Shown here: piece by piece, positions 47,080 through 56,008 of the stretch
Layout: each line of letters begins with the position of its first letter
How positions within the stretch are numbered: position 1 is the stretch's first letter
Assembly: GCA_022844275.1 (NCBI GenBank)
Contig: JALHMB010000006.1
Coordinates: forward strand, 215,001 to 279,000
Origin: Hyphomicrobiaceae bacterium
GTDB lineage: Bacteria; Pseudomonadota; Alphaproteobacteria; Rhizobiales; Hyphomicrobiaceae
DNA: 64,000 nucleotides
Direction: 5' to 3'
Notes under the pieces: model-generated
What the model was told of the DNA's origin: nothing
Databases searched by the model: none
What the model saw: only the letters and a program-made list of their open reading frames with translations
Made by a program: the position numbers and the translations under genes

Positions 47080-48474
47080 ATGTCCACAAAAGTTGCGGCG
47101 ACCGGGGCCACGGCGCCGCCTGCTGCCCTTGCTGGCTGGGCGATGTTCGACTGGGCCGGCCAGCCCTTCTACACGCTCGTGCAGACTTTCCTGTTCGCGC
47201 CCTACTTCGCCAATGCCGTCGTTTCCGATCCGAGCCAGGGGCAGGCAGCCTGGGGCTATGCCGCAGCCTTCGCCGGCGTCATCGTCGCGATCGGCAGCCC
47301 GATCCTTGGCGCCGTCGCCGACAGCGGCGGCCGGCGCAAGCCCTGGATCGCGCTTTTCAGCCTCATGCTGGTCGTCGGGCTTTGCCTGCTGTGGTTCGCG
47401 ACACCGAAGCTCCAGGGACCGATGTTCTTCCTCGTGCTCGCAGGCTATGCGCTCGCCTTCGCCGGCGCCGAGTTCGCCGCCGTCTTCAACAATTCGATCA
47501 TGCCGACGCTCGTGCGCAAGGATCAGCTCGGACGGCTCTCGGGCATCGCCTGGGGGCTCGGCTATGCCGGCGGTCTCGTGAGCCTCGCACTCGTCGCTGG
47601 ATTCATCGTCACCGATCCCTCGAGCGGCAAGACGATGCTCGGCATGGATCCGATCCTCAATCTCGATCAGGCGAGCCGCGAGGGCGATCGCCTCGTCGGA
47701 CCGCTGTGCGCGGCCTGGTTCATCCTGTTCGTGATCCCCTTCTTCCTGTTCGTGCCGGACAATAGGCAAGCGGGCCGTCCGCATTCGGAGAGCCCGATCC
47801 GCGATGCGCTGAAATCTCTTTGGGCCACGGTTCGCAACCTGCCGAACGACCGCAACATCCTCTGGATGCTCATCGCGCGGATGCTCTACGCCGACGGGCT
47901 CGCAGCCATCTTCGTGTTCGGCGGCATCTATGGCGCGTCGGTCTTCGGCTGGCGCACGTTCGATCTCGGCCTGTTCGGCATTATCCTCGCGGCGACCGGA
48001 GCGGTCGGAGCCGTCATCGGCGGCCTGCTCGATGACCGCGTAGGGGCAAAGACCGTCATCGTCGGCTCGATCGTGATCCTTCTGATTGGCTTCTTAGGCA
48101 TTCTCTCGGTGGACAAGGGAAGCGTGCTCTTCGGTGTGCCGATCGCGGAAAAACAGCCGGGCTCGGGCGCCTTCTCGTCGCAGGGCGAACAGATCTTCCT
48201 AGCCTTCGCGATCCTGATCGGGCTGGTCGCGGCGCCCGTGCAAGCCGCCGGCCGCTCGCTGCTTGCGCGCCTCGCGCCGCCCGAGCGCATGACGCAGTAC
48301 TTCGGCCTCTTCGCCTTCTCAGGCAAGGCGACGGCCTTTGCCGCGCCATTGGCGATCGCGCTCGTGACGACGCTGAGCGGCAGTCAGCGGTGGGGCATCG
48401 CGACGACGGCCCTTTTCCTGATCGGCGGACTCATTTTCATGCTGCCCGTGCAGGAGACGCGGCGGTCCGAATGA
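47080..48474 (+). CDS. MFS transporter, UMF1 family
   Basis: 464 aa with about twelve membrane helices. The start GWAMFDWAGQPFYTLVQTFL and the GSPILGAVADSGGRRKPWI loop are the signature of the UMF1 (unknown MFS 1) group, related to vacuole effluxer Atg22. Substrate is unknown. It follows gdh by about 115 bases on the same strand and is followed by a strong hairpin. Confidence 0.9.
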   Translation: MSTKVAATGATAPPAALAGWAMFDWAGQPFYTLVQTFLFAPYFANAVVSDPSQGQAAWGYAAAFAGVIVAIGSPILGAVADSGGRRKPWIALFSLMLVVGLCLLWFATPKLQGPMFFLVLAGYALAFAGAEFAAVFNNSIMPTLVRKDQLGRLSGIAWGLGYAGGLVSLALVAGFIVTDPSSGKTMLGMDPILNLDQASREGDRLVGPLCAAWFILFVIPFFLFVPDNRQAGRPHSESPIRDALKSLWATVRNLPNDRNILWMLIARMLYADGLAAIFVFGGIYGASVFGWRTFDLGLFGIILAATGAVGAVIGGLLDDRVGAKTVIVGSIVILLIGFLGILSVDKGSVLFGVPIAEKQPGSGAFSSQGEQIFLAFAILIGLVAAPVQAAGRSLLARLAPPERMTQYFGLFAFSGKATAFAAPLAIALVTTLSGSQRWGIATTALFLIGGLIFMLPVQETRRSE

Positions 48475-48477
48475 TTG

Positions 48478-48511
48478 GACCCCGACGCAGCAGGGGAACT
48501 GCGCCGGGGTC
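48478..48511. terminator. Hairpin between convergent genes
   Basis: GACCCCG and CGCAG pair with CTGCG and CGGGGTC around the loop CAGGGGAA, interrupted by one mismatch. It starts right after the MFS gene stop and lies before the convergent small secreted gene. No U-tract, so possibly Rho-assisted. Confidence 0.5.
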
Positions 48512-48542
48512 TGCGGCAGGACGACAGGGATCGGGGGGAGGA

Positions 48543-48830
48543 TCAGTCGTCGTCGCCGTAGCGGCACTCGTGGAAGCGCTTCCACCAGTAGTTGCTGCCC
48601 GTGTTCATCGCCTTGCGATAGAGCCAGTAGCAGGGGCGGTGAGCGTTGTAGTAGCCGTAGCCGCCGTAGACGATCGGCGCGCCGAGCACGATGCCGACAC
48701 CGAATTTTCCGAAGTGCTTGTGCTTATGGCCGGCTTCGGCCTGGGGTGCGGCAAGGCCGCTGCCGCCGACGATCGCGACAGAAAGGGCGGCGAGCGCAGC
48801 GGTCTTGGTGAGGGCAGACTTGAGGGACAT
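48543..48830 (-). CDS. Small secreted Gly/Tyr-rich protein of unknown function
   Basis: 95 aa. Signal peptide MSLKSALTKTAALAALSVAI to about AEA (residue 33), then HKHKHFGKFGVGIVLG and a Tyr/Trp/Cys-rich end (RPCYWLYRKAMNTGSNYWWK, then RFHECRYGDDD). Two cysteines could form one disulfide. Short exported proteins with a 'C-W-x-x-x-KA-x-x-TGSxYWW-x-R' ending occur in Rhizobiales as hypothetical proteins. A His/Lys cluster at the mature N-terminus could bind metal, but that is a guess. Confidence 0.75.
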   Translation of the reverse strand: MSLKSALTKTAALAALSVAIVGGSGLAAPQAEAGHKHKHFGKFGVGIVLGAPIVYGGYGYYNAHRPCYWLYRKAMNTGSNYWWKRFHECRYGDDD

Positions 48831-48871
48831 TGGTATTCTCCTATCGGCGTGAGCTGTTGAACCGGGTTCAG

Positions 48872-48891
48872 GTGGCGGGGATCACCGCCAC
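48872..48891. promoter_or_regulatory. Perfect palindrome upstream of the small secreted protein gene
   Basis: GTGGCGG-GGATCA-CCGCCAC, a 7-bp perfect inverted repeat about 42 bases upstream of the ATG at 48830. It could be an operator or a 5'-leader hairpin. A run of consecutive G residues lies further right near 48963-48971, also in gene-free sequence. Confidence 0.3.
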
Positions 48892-49100
48892 TTGCCCGAT
48901 CTGTCGCAGCCACTCCGAAATAGGTTCAAAGCCCGTCGAAGATTTTTTCCCCCTCAGTCTCCGGGGGGGGGCGTCGGCAGGGTGAAACCCCAAGCGCATC
49001 GACCCCCAGTGGAACGCATGTTAAGAGACGCGGCCGCTAGGCCCCAAGGGCCGGCCTGCACCCGTCAGATCGTCCGTTAACCCATCCGCCGGAATGCGCC

Positions 49101-50405
49101 ATGACCACACGTGATCCCCTCAAGCTCGGCGTTGCCGGCCTCGGAACTGTTGGCGCTGGGCTCATCCAGCTCCTCAAGGCCCATGGGTCCAAGCTCGCCG
49201 ACCAGCTTCACCGCCCGGTCGAGGTGGTGGCCGTCTCGGCTCGCAGCCGCGGCAAGGATCGCGGCGTATCGCTCGAAGGCGTTCGCTGGGTGGATGACCC
49301 TGTAGCGCTTGCGACGGACCCGGCCATCGACTGCTTCGTCGAGCTGATCGGTGGGGAAGACGGCGTCGCCCGGAGCGCGGTGGAAGCTGCGCTCGCTGCC
49401 GGCAAGCACGTAGTGACCGCCAACAAGGCACTCCTTGCCCATCACGGTTTCGAGCTTGCCCAGCTCGCCGAGAAGCACAACGTCGCGCTCAATTTCGAGG
49501 CCGCCGTCGCGGGCGGCATTCCCGCGATCAAAACCGTGCGCGAGGCGCTGGTCGGTAATCAAGTCCACCGCGTGTCCGGCATCCTCAACGGCACCTGCAA
49601 TTACATCCTGAGCAAAATGCAGGAGGAGCGCCTGCCGTTCGCGGACGTGTTGCGAGAGGCGCAGGCCAAGGGCTACGCCGAGGCCGATCCGACCTTCGAC
49701 ATCGGTGGTTTCGATGCCGCGCACAAGCTCACGCTGCTGACGAGCCTCGTATTCGGCACGCGCGTCGCCTTCGACCAGATCCACATCGAGGGCATTCAGA
49801 CCATCACCGACGCGGACATCGATGCGGCAGACGAGCTCGGCTATCGCATCAAACTGCTCGGCGTCGCGACGCTAACCGAGAGCGGCATCGAAAGCCGCGT
49901 CACGCCGGTGATGATTCCCGTGGAGGCCGCCATCGCGGGCGTGTCGGGCGTCACCAACGCCGTCGCGCTCGACGCGGATTTCGCAGGCAGCCTGCTGCTC
50001 GTGGGTCCTGGTGCCGGCGCTCGCGCCACGGCTTCGGCTGTCGCGAGCGACATCGTGGATATTGCCGCGGGTTTCGTGCTGCCGCCCTTCGGTGTGCCGT
50101 CATCGCGGCTCAAAGCGCACAAGCGAGCGGCGCTCGGCCAGCACAAGGGCGACTACTACGTTCGTTTCTCGGCCTTCGACCGGCCGGGCGTGATGGCGGC
50201 GATCACCAAGCGCATGGCGGAACAGGAAGTGTCGCTCGACAGCATCGTGCAGCGCGGCCCACGCGGCGCACCCGGCACGCTCGCCAATATCGTGATCATC
50301 ACGCACGAGACGACGGAAGCCGCGATCCGCAAGGCACTCGACGATATCGAGGCCGACGGCAAGGTCGCCGAGAAGCCGCAGATGATCCGCATCGAGGTGA
50401 TGTGA
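49101..50405 (+). CDS. hom: Homoserine dehydrogenase
   Basis: 434 aa. Reduces aspartate semialdehyde to homoserine for methionine and threonine. NAD-binding VAGLGTVGAGLIQLL (10-24); ILNGTCNYILSKMQEERLPF and AEADPTFDIGGFDAAHKLTL (catalytic Lys/Asp region); and a C-terminal ACT domain from about 352 (YYVRFSAFDRPGVMAAITKR) implying allosteric control. The ~270 bases upstream hold no gene; I saw no SAM-type riboswitch there. Confidence 0.96.
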   Translation: MTTRDPLKLGVAGLGTVGAGLIQLLKAHGSKLADQLHRPVEVVAVSARSRGKDRGVSLEGVRWVDDPVALATDPAIDCFVELIGGEDGVARSAVEAALAAGKHVVTANKALLAHHGFELAQLAEKHNVALNFEAAVAGGIPAIKTVREALVGNQVHRVSGILNGTCNYILSKMQEERLPFADVLREAQAKGYAEADPTFDIGGFDAAHKLTLLTSLVFGTRVAFDQIHIEGIQTITDADIDAADELGYRIKLLGVATLTESGIESRVTPVMIPVEAAIAGVSGVTNAVALDADFAGSLLLVGPGAGARATASAVASDIVDIAAGFVLPPFGVPSSRLKAHKRAALGQHKGDYYVRFSAFDRPGVMAAITKRMAEQEVSLDSIVQRGPRGAPGTLANIVIITHETTEAAIRKALDDIEADGKVAEKPQMIRIEVM

Positions 50406-50702
50406 GTGCGCTGGCCGAAAAGTGGCATGGATGATTCTTCCATTTTTTCCGCCATCCGAGCTAATTAATATATCTTCTTCAGCAAAAACTGAGACTGTGC
50501 AGCCAGAACGCCGACGCACTTAGAGAGCACCTTCCGTCAGCTTCCAGCTACATTTCGCTCCGTCAACAACAGCATCGAGCTGGTCCAGTTCAGGCTCGGC
50601 ACGCCGCACCCGAGGCAATCCACGCGCATCGTAGCGCGGGCGATGACTCTGGCCGCTGTGTGCTGCCCGTCTCGGACGGCTCGGCAAAAAGGAGCCTGTA
50701 TC
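50406..50702 (+). other. Gene-free spacer between hom and the hydrolase
   Basis: About 300 bases with a short A/T-rich patch near 50,455-50,480 (AATTAATATATC). It probably holds the promoter of the hydrolase gene; no convincing gene, tRNA or hairpin was found. Confidence 0.5.
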
Positions 50703-51467
50703 ATGGGATTGATGTCATACTCTCTCTTGCTGGCCAGCAGCCTAGTGTTCGCCCTCGCGGCAGCCGTGCCCGCACACGCCGCCCCCATCAAGAACGTCGT
50801 GCTCGTGCATGGCGCTTTCGCCGACGGCTCGGGCTGGCGTGGTGTCCACGATGAGCTGACGAAACGCGGCTATCGCGTCACCATCGTCCAAAGCCCGCTG
50901 ACCTCGCTTGCCGAAGACGTCGCCGCAACGAAGCGGGCACTCGACCGACAGGACGGTCCCGCCATCCTAGTCGGCCACAGCTGGGGTGGCACGGTCATCA
51001 CCGAAGCCGGTGTCCATTCCAAAGTCGCGGGCCTCGTCTATGTCTCGGCGCTCTCGCCTGACGCCGGGGAGTCGACCGCGCAGCAGTATGCAGGCTTCGT
51101 CACGCCGCCCGAATTCGTAATCGACACGCATAGCGATGGCTTCGGCTTCGTCAAGGCAGAGAACTTCAAGGCTGGCTTCGCCGCCGATGCGAGCGATGCC
51201 GACGCAGCTTTCATGCGCGTCTCGCAAGTGCCGATCAACATGTCGGTCTTCGAGACCAAGCTCCAGCACGCCGCTTGGCGGACCAAGCCGAGCTGGGCAG
51301 TGATCGCGACCGATGACAAGGCCTTCGACCTTCGCATGCTCCGCCATATGGCGAAGCGCATCGACGCGAAGATCACCGAAGTCGCCGCGAGCCACGCGGT
51401 TTACATGACGCAGCCGAAGATCGTCGCCGACGTGATCGACCGCGCAGCAAAAGCGGCGTTGAAGTGA
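50703..51467 (+). CDS. Exported alpha/beta hydrolase
   Basis: 254 aa from the ATG at 50703 (MGLMSYSLLLASSLVFALAA), with GGAG eight bases upstream; an earlier in-frame start is less likely because it would precede the signal peptide by 20 residues. Signal peptide to about AHA (26). Nucleophile Ser in VGHSWGG (S93), acid in IATDDKAFD and His in AASHAVYM. The group resembles the small salicylate esterase/MhpC-like hydrolases often annotated simply as alpha/beta hydrolase. Substrate unknown, location periplasmic. Confidence 0.88.
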   Translation: MGLMSYSLLLASSLVFALAAAVPAHAAPIKNVVLVHGAFADGSGWRGVHDELTKRGYRVTIVQSPLTSLAEDVAATKRALDRQDGPAILVGHSWGGTVITEAGVHSKVAGLVYVSALSPDAGESTAQQYAGFVTPPEFVIDTHSDGFGFVKAENFKAGFAADASDADAAFMRVSQVPINMSVFETKLQHAAWRTKPSWAVIATDDKAFDLRMLRHMAKRIDAKITEVAASHAVYMTQPKIVADVIDRAAKAALK

Positions 51468-51486
51468 AAAGGCTTCCACAAACAAC

Positions 51487-51514
51487 AATGCCCCTGGAGC
51501 ATTCCGGGGGCATT
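51487..51514. terminator. Terminator hairpin between convergent genes
   Basis: AATGCCCC pairs with GGGGCATT around a 12-base loop, and imperfect pairing extends outward (AACA with TGTT). It lies between the hydrolase stop and the convergent trcR stop, so it may serve both. Confidence 0.6.
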
Positions 51515-51557
51515 CTTGTTCAAGCTATAGAGCCGACGCGACGACTGCGCCACGACG

Positions 51558-52310
51558 TCAGTCGTTGTCCGCTTCCTCTTCCTTCTTATCGCCGCTGCCG
51601 AGCTCCTTAAGGCGCTCGAACATGCGCGAGGCCTGCGCCTCCTCCGTCTCCTCGGGCTCAGCCGGCGGCTCGGGGAAGCTCACATCGGGCTGCGGCCCGA
51701 GGCCGGGCACCGTCTCTGACGTCGGCAGCAGTGTGCCGGCCTTCGGCTCGACCGGCGCAGCGCCCGCAGGCGCCGGCGGCACGCGCTTGGAAGCCTTCGC
51801 CACCTCGTTATCGAGATCGATCTGCGAGCAGAGGCCGAGCGTCACCGGATCCTGCGGTGTCAGGTTCGATGCATTCCAGTGCGTGCGCTCGCGGATCGCG
51901 GCAATCGTGGGCTTAGTCGTGCCGACGAGGCGGATGATCTGACTGTCCTTGAGCTCGGGATGATTGCGCAGCAGCCACATCACCGCATTCGGACGATCCT
52001 GGCGGCGCGAGACCGGCGTATAGCGGGGGCCGCGCTTGGTCTTGACCGGCGGGATCTCGACCTTCGACTCCTGCAGCCGCAAGCGATAGTCGCCATCCTC
52101 CTCGCCGCGCTTGATCTCCTCGCGGCTGAGCTGGCCGGATGCGATCGGGTCCATGCCCTTGATGCCCTGCGCGACATCGCCATCGGCAATGCCCTTGACC
52201 TCGAGGTGATGGAGGCCGCAGAACTCCGCGATCTGATCGAAGCTCAGCGAGGTGTTTTCCACCAGCCAGACGGCCGTCGCTTTCGGCATCAGCGGTTTGC
52301 GGTTGCTCAT
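51558..52310 (-). CDS. trcR: Cell-cycle transcriptional regulator TrcR (DUF1013)
   Basis: 250 aa. The conserved part covers residues ~1-165: MPKATAVWLVENTSLSFDQI, AEFCGLHHLEVKGIADGDVA and GPRYTPVSRRQDRPNAVMWL, plus LVGTTKPTIAAIRERTHWNA, with two helix-turn-helix-like segments. The rest is an acidic, Pro-rich tail (PPAEPEETEEAQASRMFERL). The family is restricted to alphaproteobacteria and is associated with RNA polymerase and cell-cycle transcription in Caulobacter. A symmetric site lies ~35-70 bases upstream. Confidence 0.88.
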   Translation of the reverse strand: MSNRKPLMPKATAVWLVENTSLSFDQIAEFCGLHHLEVKGIADGDVAQGIKGMDPIASGQLSREEIKRGEEDGDYRLRLQESKVEIPPVKTKRGPRYTPVSRRQDRPNAVMWLLRNHPELKDSQIIRLVGTTKPTIAAIRERTHWNASNLTPQDPVTLGLCSQIDLDNEVAKASKRVPPAPAGAAPVEPKAGTLLPTSETVPGLGPQPDVSFPEPPAEPEETEEAQASRMFERLKELGSGDKKEEEADND

Positions 52311-52334
52311 GGTGTGGGCTTTCCAGGTAATGGG

Positions 52335-52378
52335 CTTTTAGGGCCTGCTCGATACGTCGAGCAGCCGGTCTTTTAGGG
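52335..52378 (-). promoter_or_regulatory. Palindrome flanked by direct repeats upstream of trcR
   Basis: A perfect inverted repeat CTGCTCGA-TACG-TCGAGCAG (52345-52364) is framed by two identical copies of CTTTTAGGG (52335-52343 and 52370-52378). The block lies 25-68 bases upstream of the trcR ATG. Possible operator (perhaps autoregulatory) or 5'-leader hairpin; both are inferences. Confidence 0.45.
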
Positions 52379-52536
52379 GGTGAGGGAGGGGTTCAGGCGT
52401 GCTTATAGCGCGATGCCCGCTTCGAGGGCAACCGGGAGATGAGTGTCGGCTGACGATTGTGCGATCGCTCCGATCCCTGATGGCTAACGCCCCTATCATA
52501 CAGGCCAAAGAGCCGGGCTGAACCGAGGAGCTAACC

Positions 52537-53148
52537 ATGCCAAAGCTCGAGTTCTGGTACGACTTCGCGTCGAGCTATTCCTATCTCGCTGCCATGCGGA
52601 TCGACGCTCTTGCCGAGGCCGCGGGCGTCGACATTGCCTATCGCCCCTTTCTCCTCGGCCCGATTTTCAAGGCACAGGGGCTAACGACGTCACCCTTCGT
52701 CGCCAACCCGGCCAAGGGCAACTACATGGCCCGCGACATCGCGCGCATTTCAGCTCTTCGCGGCATGGCATTCCATGTGCCCGAGCCCTTTCCCGCGCAC
52801 AGCCTCGCAGCGGCGCGCATCGGGATGGTCGCCGAAGAAGAAGGCTGGATCAGCCCATTCACACGCGCTGTGTTCGCCACCGAATTCGCCGATCGCGCTG
52901 ACATCGCCGCACCCGAGACACTCACCCGGATCGTCAGCCAACTCGGTCATGATCCCGCTCGCGTGATGGCACGCACAGGCGTCGACGAGGTGAAGTCGGC
53001 TCTCCGCGCGCGTACGGAAGCTGCTGCAAGCAAAGGCATCTTCGGCGCTCCGACATTCATCACGGAGGACGGTGAACTCTTCTGGGGCGACGATCGTCTG
53101 GAGGACGCACTGGCGTGGGCAACAGGAACGTGCAAACGCCCGGCCTGA
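52537..53148 (+). CDS. 2-hydroxychromene-2-carboxylate isomerase-like DsbA-family protein
   Basis: 203 aa, no signal peptide. Starts MPKLEFWYDFASSYSYLAAM: the DsbA/kappa-GST thioredoxin fold in which the CxxC is replaced by a Ser motif (SSYSY), as in NahD-type isomerases. GIFGAPTFITEDGELFWGDD is the conserved cis-Pro region and C-terminal motif. Glutathione-dependent isomerisation of an aromatic-degradation intermediate is the family's known reaction; without other naphthalene genes the true role is open. Confidence 0.87.
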   Translation: MPKLEFWYDFASSYSYLAAMRIDALAEAAGVDIAYRPFLLGPIFKAQGLTTSPFVANPAKGNYMARDIARISALRGMAFHVPEPFPAHSLAAARIGMVAEEEGWISPFTRAVFATEFADRADIAAPETLTRIVSQLGHDPARVMARTGVDEVKSALRARTEAAASKGIFGAPTFITEDGELFWGDDRLEDALAWATGTCKRPA

Positions 53149-53223
53149 ATGATTGTTCACCACAAATCAGTACTTTAGCGCTGTGTGCAGTGATATGTTG
53201 CGCACGGGTTTAACGAGGGAGCC

Positions 53224-53523
53224 GTGAAGATGAAGCGTTGGGTTTTGGAATTGAGCGCCATGGGGCTGGTGCTTGCGTTGATTGGCGGGGCCGCCTATGC
53301 GCAGGCGCCGAAAGCCGAGACGAAAGCCGCGCCGGCAAAGACGGAGAAGAAAACCGTCAAAAAAAGCGCTCCCTCGGCTTGCAAGGGCCTTGATGAGAAA
53401 GCCTGCGGGGCGAACACCGGTTGCTCGTGGATCAAGGCGACGAAGACCAAGGCCGGCGTCGAGCGCAAAGCTTATTGCCGGCTGAAGACCACGCCGCCGA
53501 AGAAGGCACCAGCCAAGAAGTAG
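53224..53523 (+). CDS. Small exported cysteine-motif protein
   Basis: 99 aa starting at GTG 53224 (or ATG 53230, MKRWVLELSAMGLVLALIGG). Signal peptide ending near AYAQA. A Lys/Ala-rich linker is followed by a compact motif CKGLDEKACGANTGCSWI ... AYCRLK with Cys spacing C-x7-C-x5-C-x17-C and a Trp after the third Cys, then another Lys/Pro-rich tail. The arrangement recalls a minimal PSI-like disulfide module. Function unknown. A strong terminator follows. Confidence 0.75.
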   Translation: MKMKRWVLELSAMGLVLALIGGAAYAQAPKAETKAAPAKTEKKTVKKSAPSACKGLDEKACGANTGCSWIKATKTKAGVERKAYCRLKTTPPKKAPAKK

Positions 53524-53551
53524 CCTGTCCGTCACAACATAAAACTTACCG

Positions 53552-53580
53552 CCGCCGGAGCCCTGCCCCGGCGGTTTTCT
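53552..53580 (+). terminator. Intrinsic terminator after the small cysteine protein
   Basis: CCGCCGG-agccctgcc-CCGGCGG followed by TTTTCTTTT: a perfect 7-bp GC stem with a T-rich tract. This is the clearest Rho-independent terminator in the window, and it also argues against the earliest possible comEC start at 53582. Confidence 0.85.
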
Positions 53581-53665
53581 TTTGCTAGCTTCGGATTGCT
53601 CGCCTGCACCGGCTAATCTTGCTTTCCTCCAACGCCCCTCTAACGTGGCACGCGACGGGGTAGGC

Positions 53666-55876
53666 ATGGGGCAGCTCTTCGCGACAGCATTGGGCGCACT
53701 GGAGCGCGAGCAGGATCGCTGGTTCCTCTGGGCACCGGTACTGCTCGGCTGTGGCATTGCCACATACTTCGCGCTGACCTTTGAGCCTGCACCTCTCGCG
53801 GCGGCTGGAGCCCTCGCCATTGCAGCCATCATCCGCTGGCGCTGGCGCGAGGGAAGCGCGGCAGCCATTGCCGGCGGCGCGATATTCGCTGTCGTGCTCG
53901 GTTTTCTCCTGGCGCTGAGCCGAGCGTACTTTGTCGCCGCGCCAGTCATCACGGACGAGCGCAGCACTCATACAGTCATAGGCTGGATCGAGCTGGTCGA
54001 GCCGCGCGAGGAACGCGGCGAGCGCCTGACAATTCGCGTGCACGATATCGCCGGTCTCGCGGCGGAGCGACGGCCATCGCGTATACGCGTGCGCACGCTC
54101 ACAGCCGATCCGACTCTCAGAGCCGGCGACGCTGTGAACATGCGCGCCATGCTCTCGCCGCCGGCAGGCCCCTCGCATCCAGGTGGCTACGACTTTGCCC
54201 GGCAGGCGTGGTTCCAGGGCCTCGGCGGCGTCGGCTATACGCTCTCGCAGCCGCAGCGGACCACGATCTCCGCAACCACGCCCTGGGATCTCAAGGCGCG
54301 CACGACCTTCAACCGGCTGCGCCAGGCGATCGCCCAGCGCGTTACCACCGTGCTGCCGGACGAGCGCGGCGCCATTGCCGTCGCCCTTATCACAGGTGAG
54401 CGCGGCGCCATCAGCGCGGCGACCAATGCCGCCTATCGCGACTCAGGCCTCATCCACATCCTCTCCATCTCCGGCCTGCACATGGCGATCATGGCCGGCG
54501 CTATGTTCTTTACCGCGCGCTTCGTGCTCGCGCTCATACCTGCGATCGCGCTGCGCCACGATATCCGCAAATGGGCCGCCATCGCGGGCGCGTTCGGTGC
54601 GCTCGGCTATCTCGCCATCTCCGGTGCCTCGCCGCCGGCTGTGCGCTCGTTCCTGATGGTGCTGATCATGTTCATAGCGATCCTGCTCGATCGCCCGGCG
54701 CTGGCACTGCGCAATGTCGCGCTCGCCGCACTTGCGATGCTCATCGTCATGCCGGAGAGCCTGATCGATGTAGGCTTTCAGATGTCGTTCGCGGCCGTCG
54801 TCGCGCTCGTCGCGGGTTACGAAGCCTGGCGCGACCGCCGCGATCCCGCAGGCACGCCCGAGCGCGGCCGGATCTGGCGCGCGCCGTTCATCTTCCTCGG
54901 CGGCATCGTGGCGTCGACGCTGATCGCGAGCCTCGCGGTCGCGCCGTTCGGCCTCTATCATTTCCACCAGAGCCAGCAGTACGCGATGCTGGCGAACCTG
55001 CTCGCCGTGCCGGCGGTCAATCTCCTGATTATGCCGGCCGCGCTCGCGACGCTGCTGGCGCTGCCCTTCGGCTTCGAGGCCGCGCCGCTTCAGATCATGG
55101 GTCTCGGCATTTCCTTCATGAGCGGGGTCGCTGTCTGGGTGGCCGCACTGCCCGGCTCCGTGATCCGCGTCGCGGCCATTCCGGCAGCAAGCTTCGGGCT
55201 CATCATCGTCGGCGGCACTTGGTTGCTGCTCTGGCGGACGCGCCTGCGCATCTGGGGATTGGCGACCATCGCTGCGGGCCTGGCGCTGGCGCCTTTTGAA
55301 CCGCGACCGGACATTCTCGTCAGCCGCTCCGGTACGCTCGTCGCGGCGCGCGGCGACGATGGTCGCCTCTCGGCCCTCGCGGGACGATCCGACCACTTCG
55401 ACCTCGGCCGCTGGCTCGAGTGGGATGGTGATGGCCGCCCACCCGCAAGCGTCGCCGATGTCGCCCCGCCCGCCTCGATCTTCTCATGCGACGCCAACGG
55501 CTGTATTGCGCGCGTGAAAGGCCGCCGACTGGCCGTGCCGCGACACCCGTCGGCACTCCGCGACGACTGTTCGCGCGCCGAGATCTTGGTGCTGAAGAAT
55601 GCGCGGCCGCGCACCTGCGAGCCATCTGCGCTGGCGATAGACGCCGCCGCGCTCCGACGTGAGGGCGCGCACGCCCTGCACCTCCGTGGCGCCGAGATTA
55701 CCGTGACGACGGTTGCCGGAGTGCACGGACGCCGGCTATGGACCCTGGAGCCGGAGGTGCGACCCAAGCAACGTCCACGCACGCCCCAGCGAACGCCACC
55801 CCCGACCGAGCGGAGGCTGCCATCGGGACTGCTCGAGGTTGCCGCACCCGAGGGTGCTGGCGCCGGCGACGAATAG
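53666..55876 (+). CDS. comEC: ComEC/Rec2 family DNA-uptake channel protein
   Basis: About 736 aa from the ATG at 53666 (MGQLFATALGALEREQDRWF), preceded by GGGGTAGG. Around ten membrane helices. An N-terminal OB-like soluble loop (ITDERSTHTVIGWIELVEPR) is followed by the Competence domain with LIHILSISGLHMAIMAGAMF and GASPPAVRSFLMVLIMFIAI. The C-terminal part is a degenerate beta-lactamase-like region with few metal ligands and a Pro-rich tail. The family forms the inner-membrane channel for transformation, but many alphaproteobacteria carry it without other competence genes, as here. Confidence 0.88.
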   Translation: MGQLFATALGALEREQDRWFLWAPVLLGCGIATYFALTFEPAPLAAAGALAIAAIIRWRWREGSAAAIAGGAIFAVVLGFLLALSRAYFVAAPVITDERSTHTVIGWIELVEPREERGERLTIRVHDIAGLAAERRPSRIRVRTLTADPTLRAGDAVNMRAMLSPPAGPSHPGGYDFARQAWFQGLGGVGYTLSQPQRTTISATTPWDLKARTTFNRLRQAIAQRVTTVLPDERGAIAVALITGERGAISAATNAAYRDSGLIHILSISGLHMAIMAGAMFFTARFVLALIPAIALRHDIRKWAAIAGAFGALGYLAISGASPPAVRSFLMVLIMFIAILLDRPALALRNVALAALAMLIVMPESLIDVGFQMSFAAVVALVAGYEAWRDRRDPAGTPERGRIWRAPFIFLGGIVASTLIASLAVAPFGLYHFHQSQQYAMLANLLAVPAVNLLIMPAALATLLALPFGFEAAPLQIMGLGISFMSGVAVWVAALPGSVIRVAAIPAASFGLIIVGGTWLLLWRTRLRIWGLATIAAGLALAPFEPRPDILVSRSGTLVAARGDDGRLSALAGRSDHFDLGRWLEWDGDGRPPASVADVAPPASIFSCDANGCIARVKGRRLAVPRHPSALRDDCSRAEILVLKNARPRTCEPSALAIDAAALRREGAHALHLRGAEITVTTVAGVHGRRLWTLEPEVRPKQRPRTPQRTPPPTERRLPSGLLEVAAPEGAGAGDE

Positions 55877-56008
55877 GCCGGGTTGACAGTCCGAGCGGTG
55901 CCGCATAATTTGCGCCACCTTTTTAATGGGCACCGCTGTTCGTTGCCGCACCGCTCCACCGGGAGCGCTGAGCGCCATGACACATTGCCCCCAACTGAGG
56001 CCTTGGTC

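Noticed and set aside
48831-49100. SAM-type riboswitch upstream of hom
   Set aside because: I could not find the paired elements and conserved core of any SAM riboswitch class; only a short hairpin and a G tract are present.
53582-53665. TTG start for comEC at 53582
   Set aside because: It would begin at the T-tract of a strong terminator; the ATG at 53666 has a good ribosome binding site.
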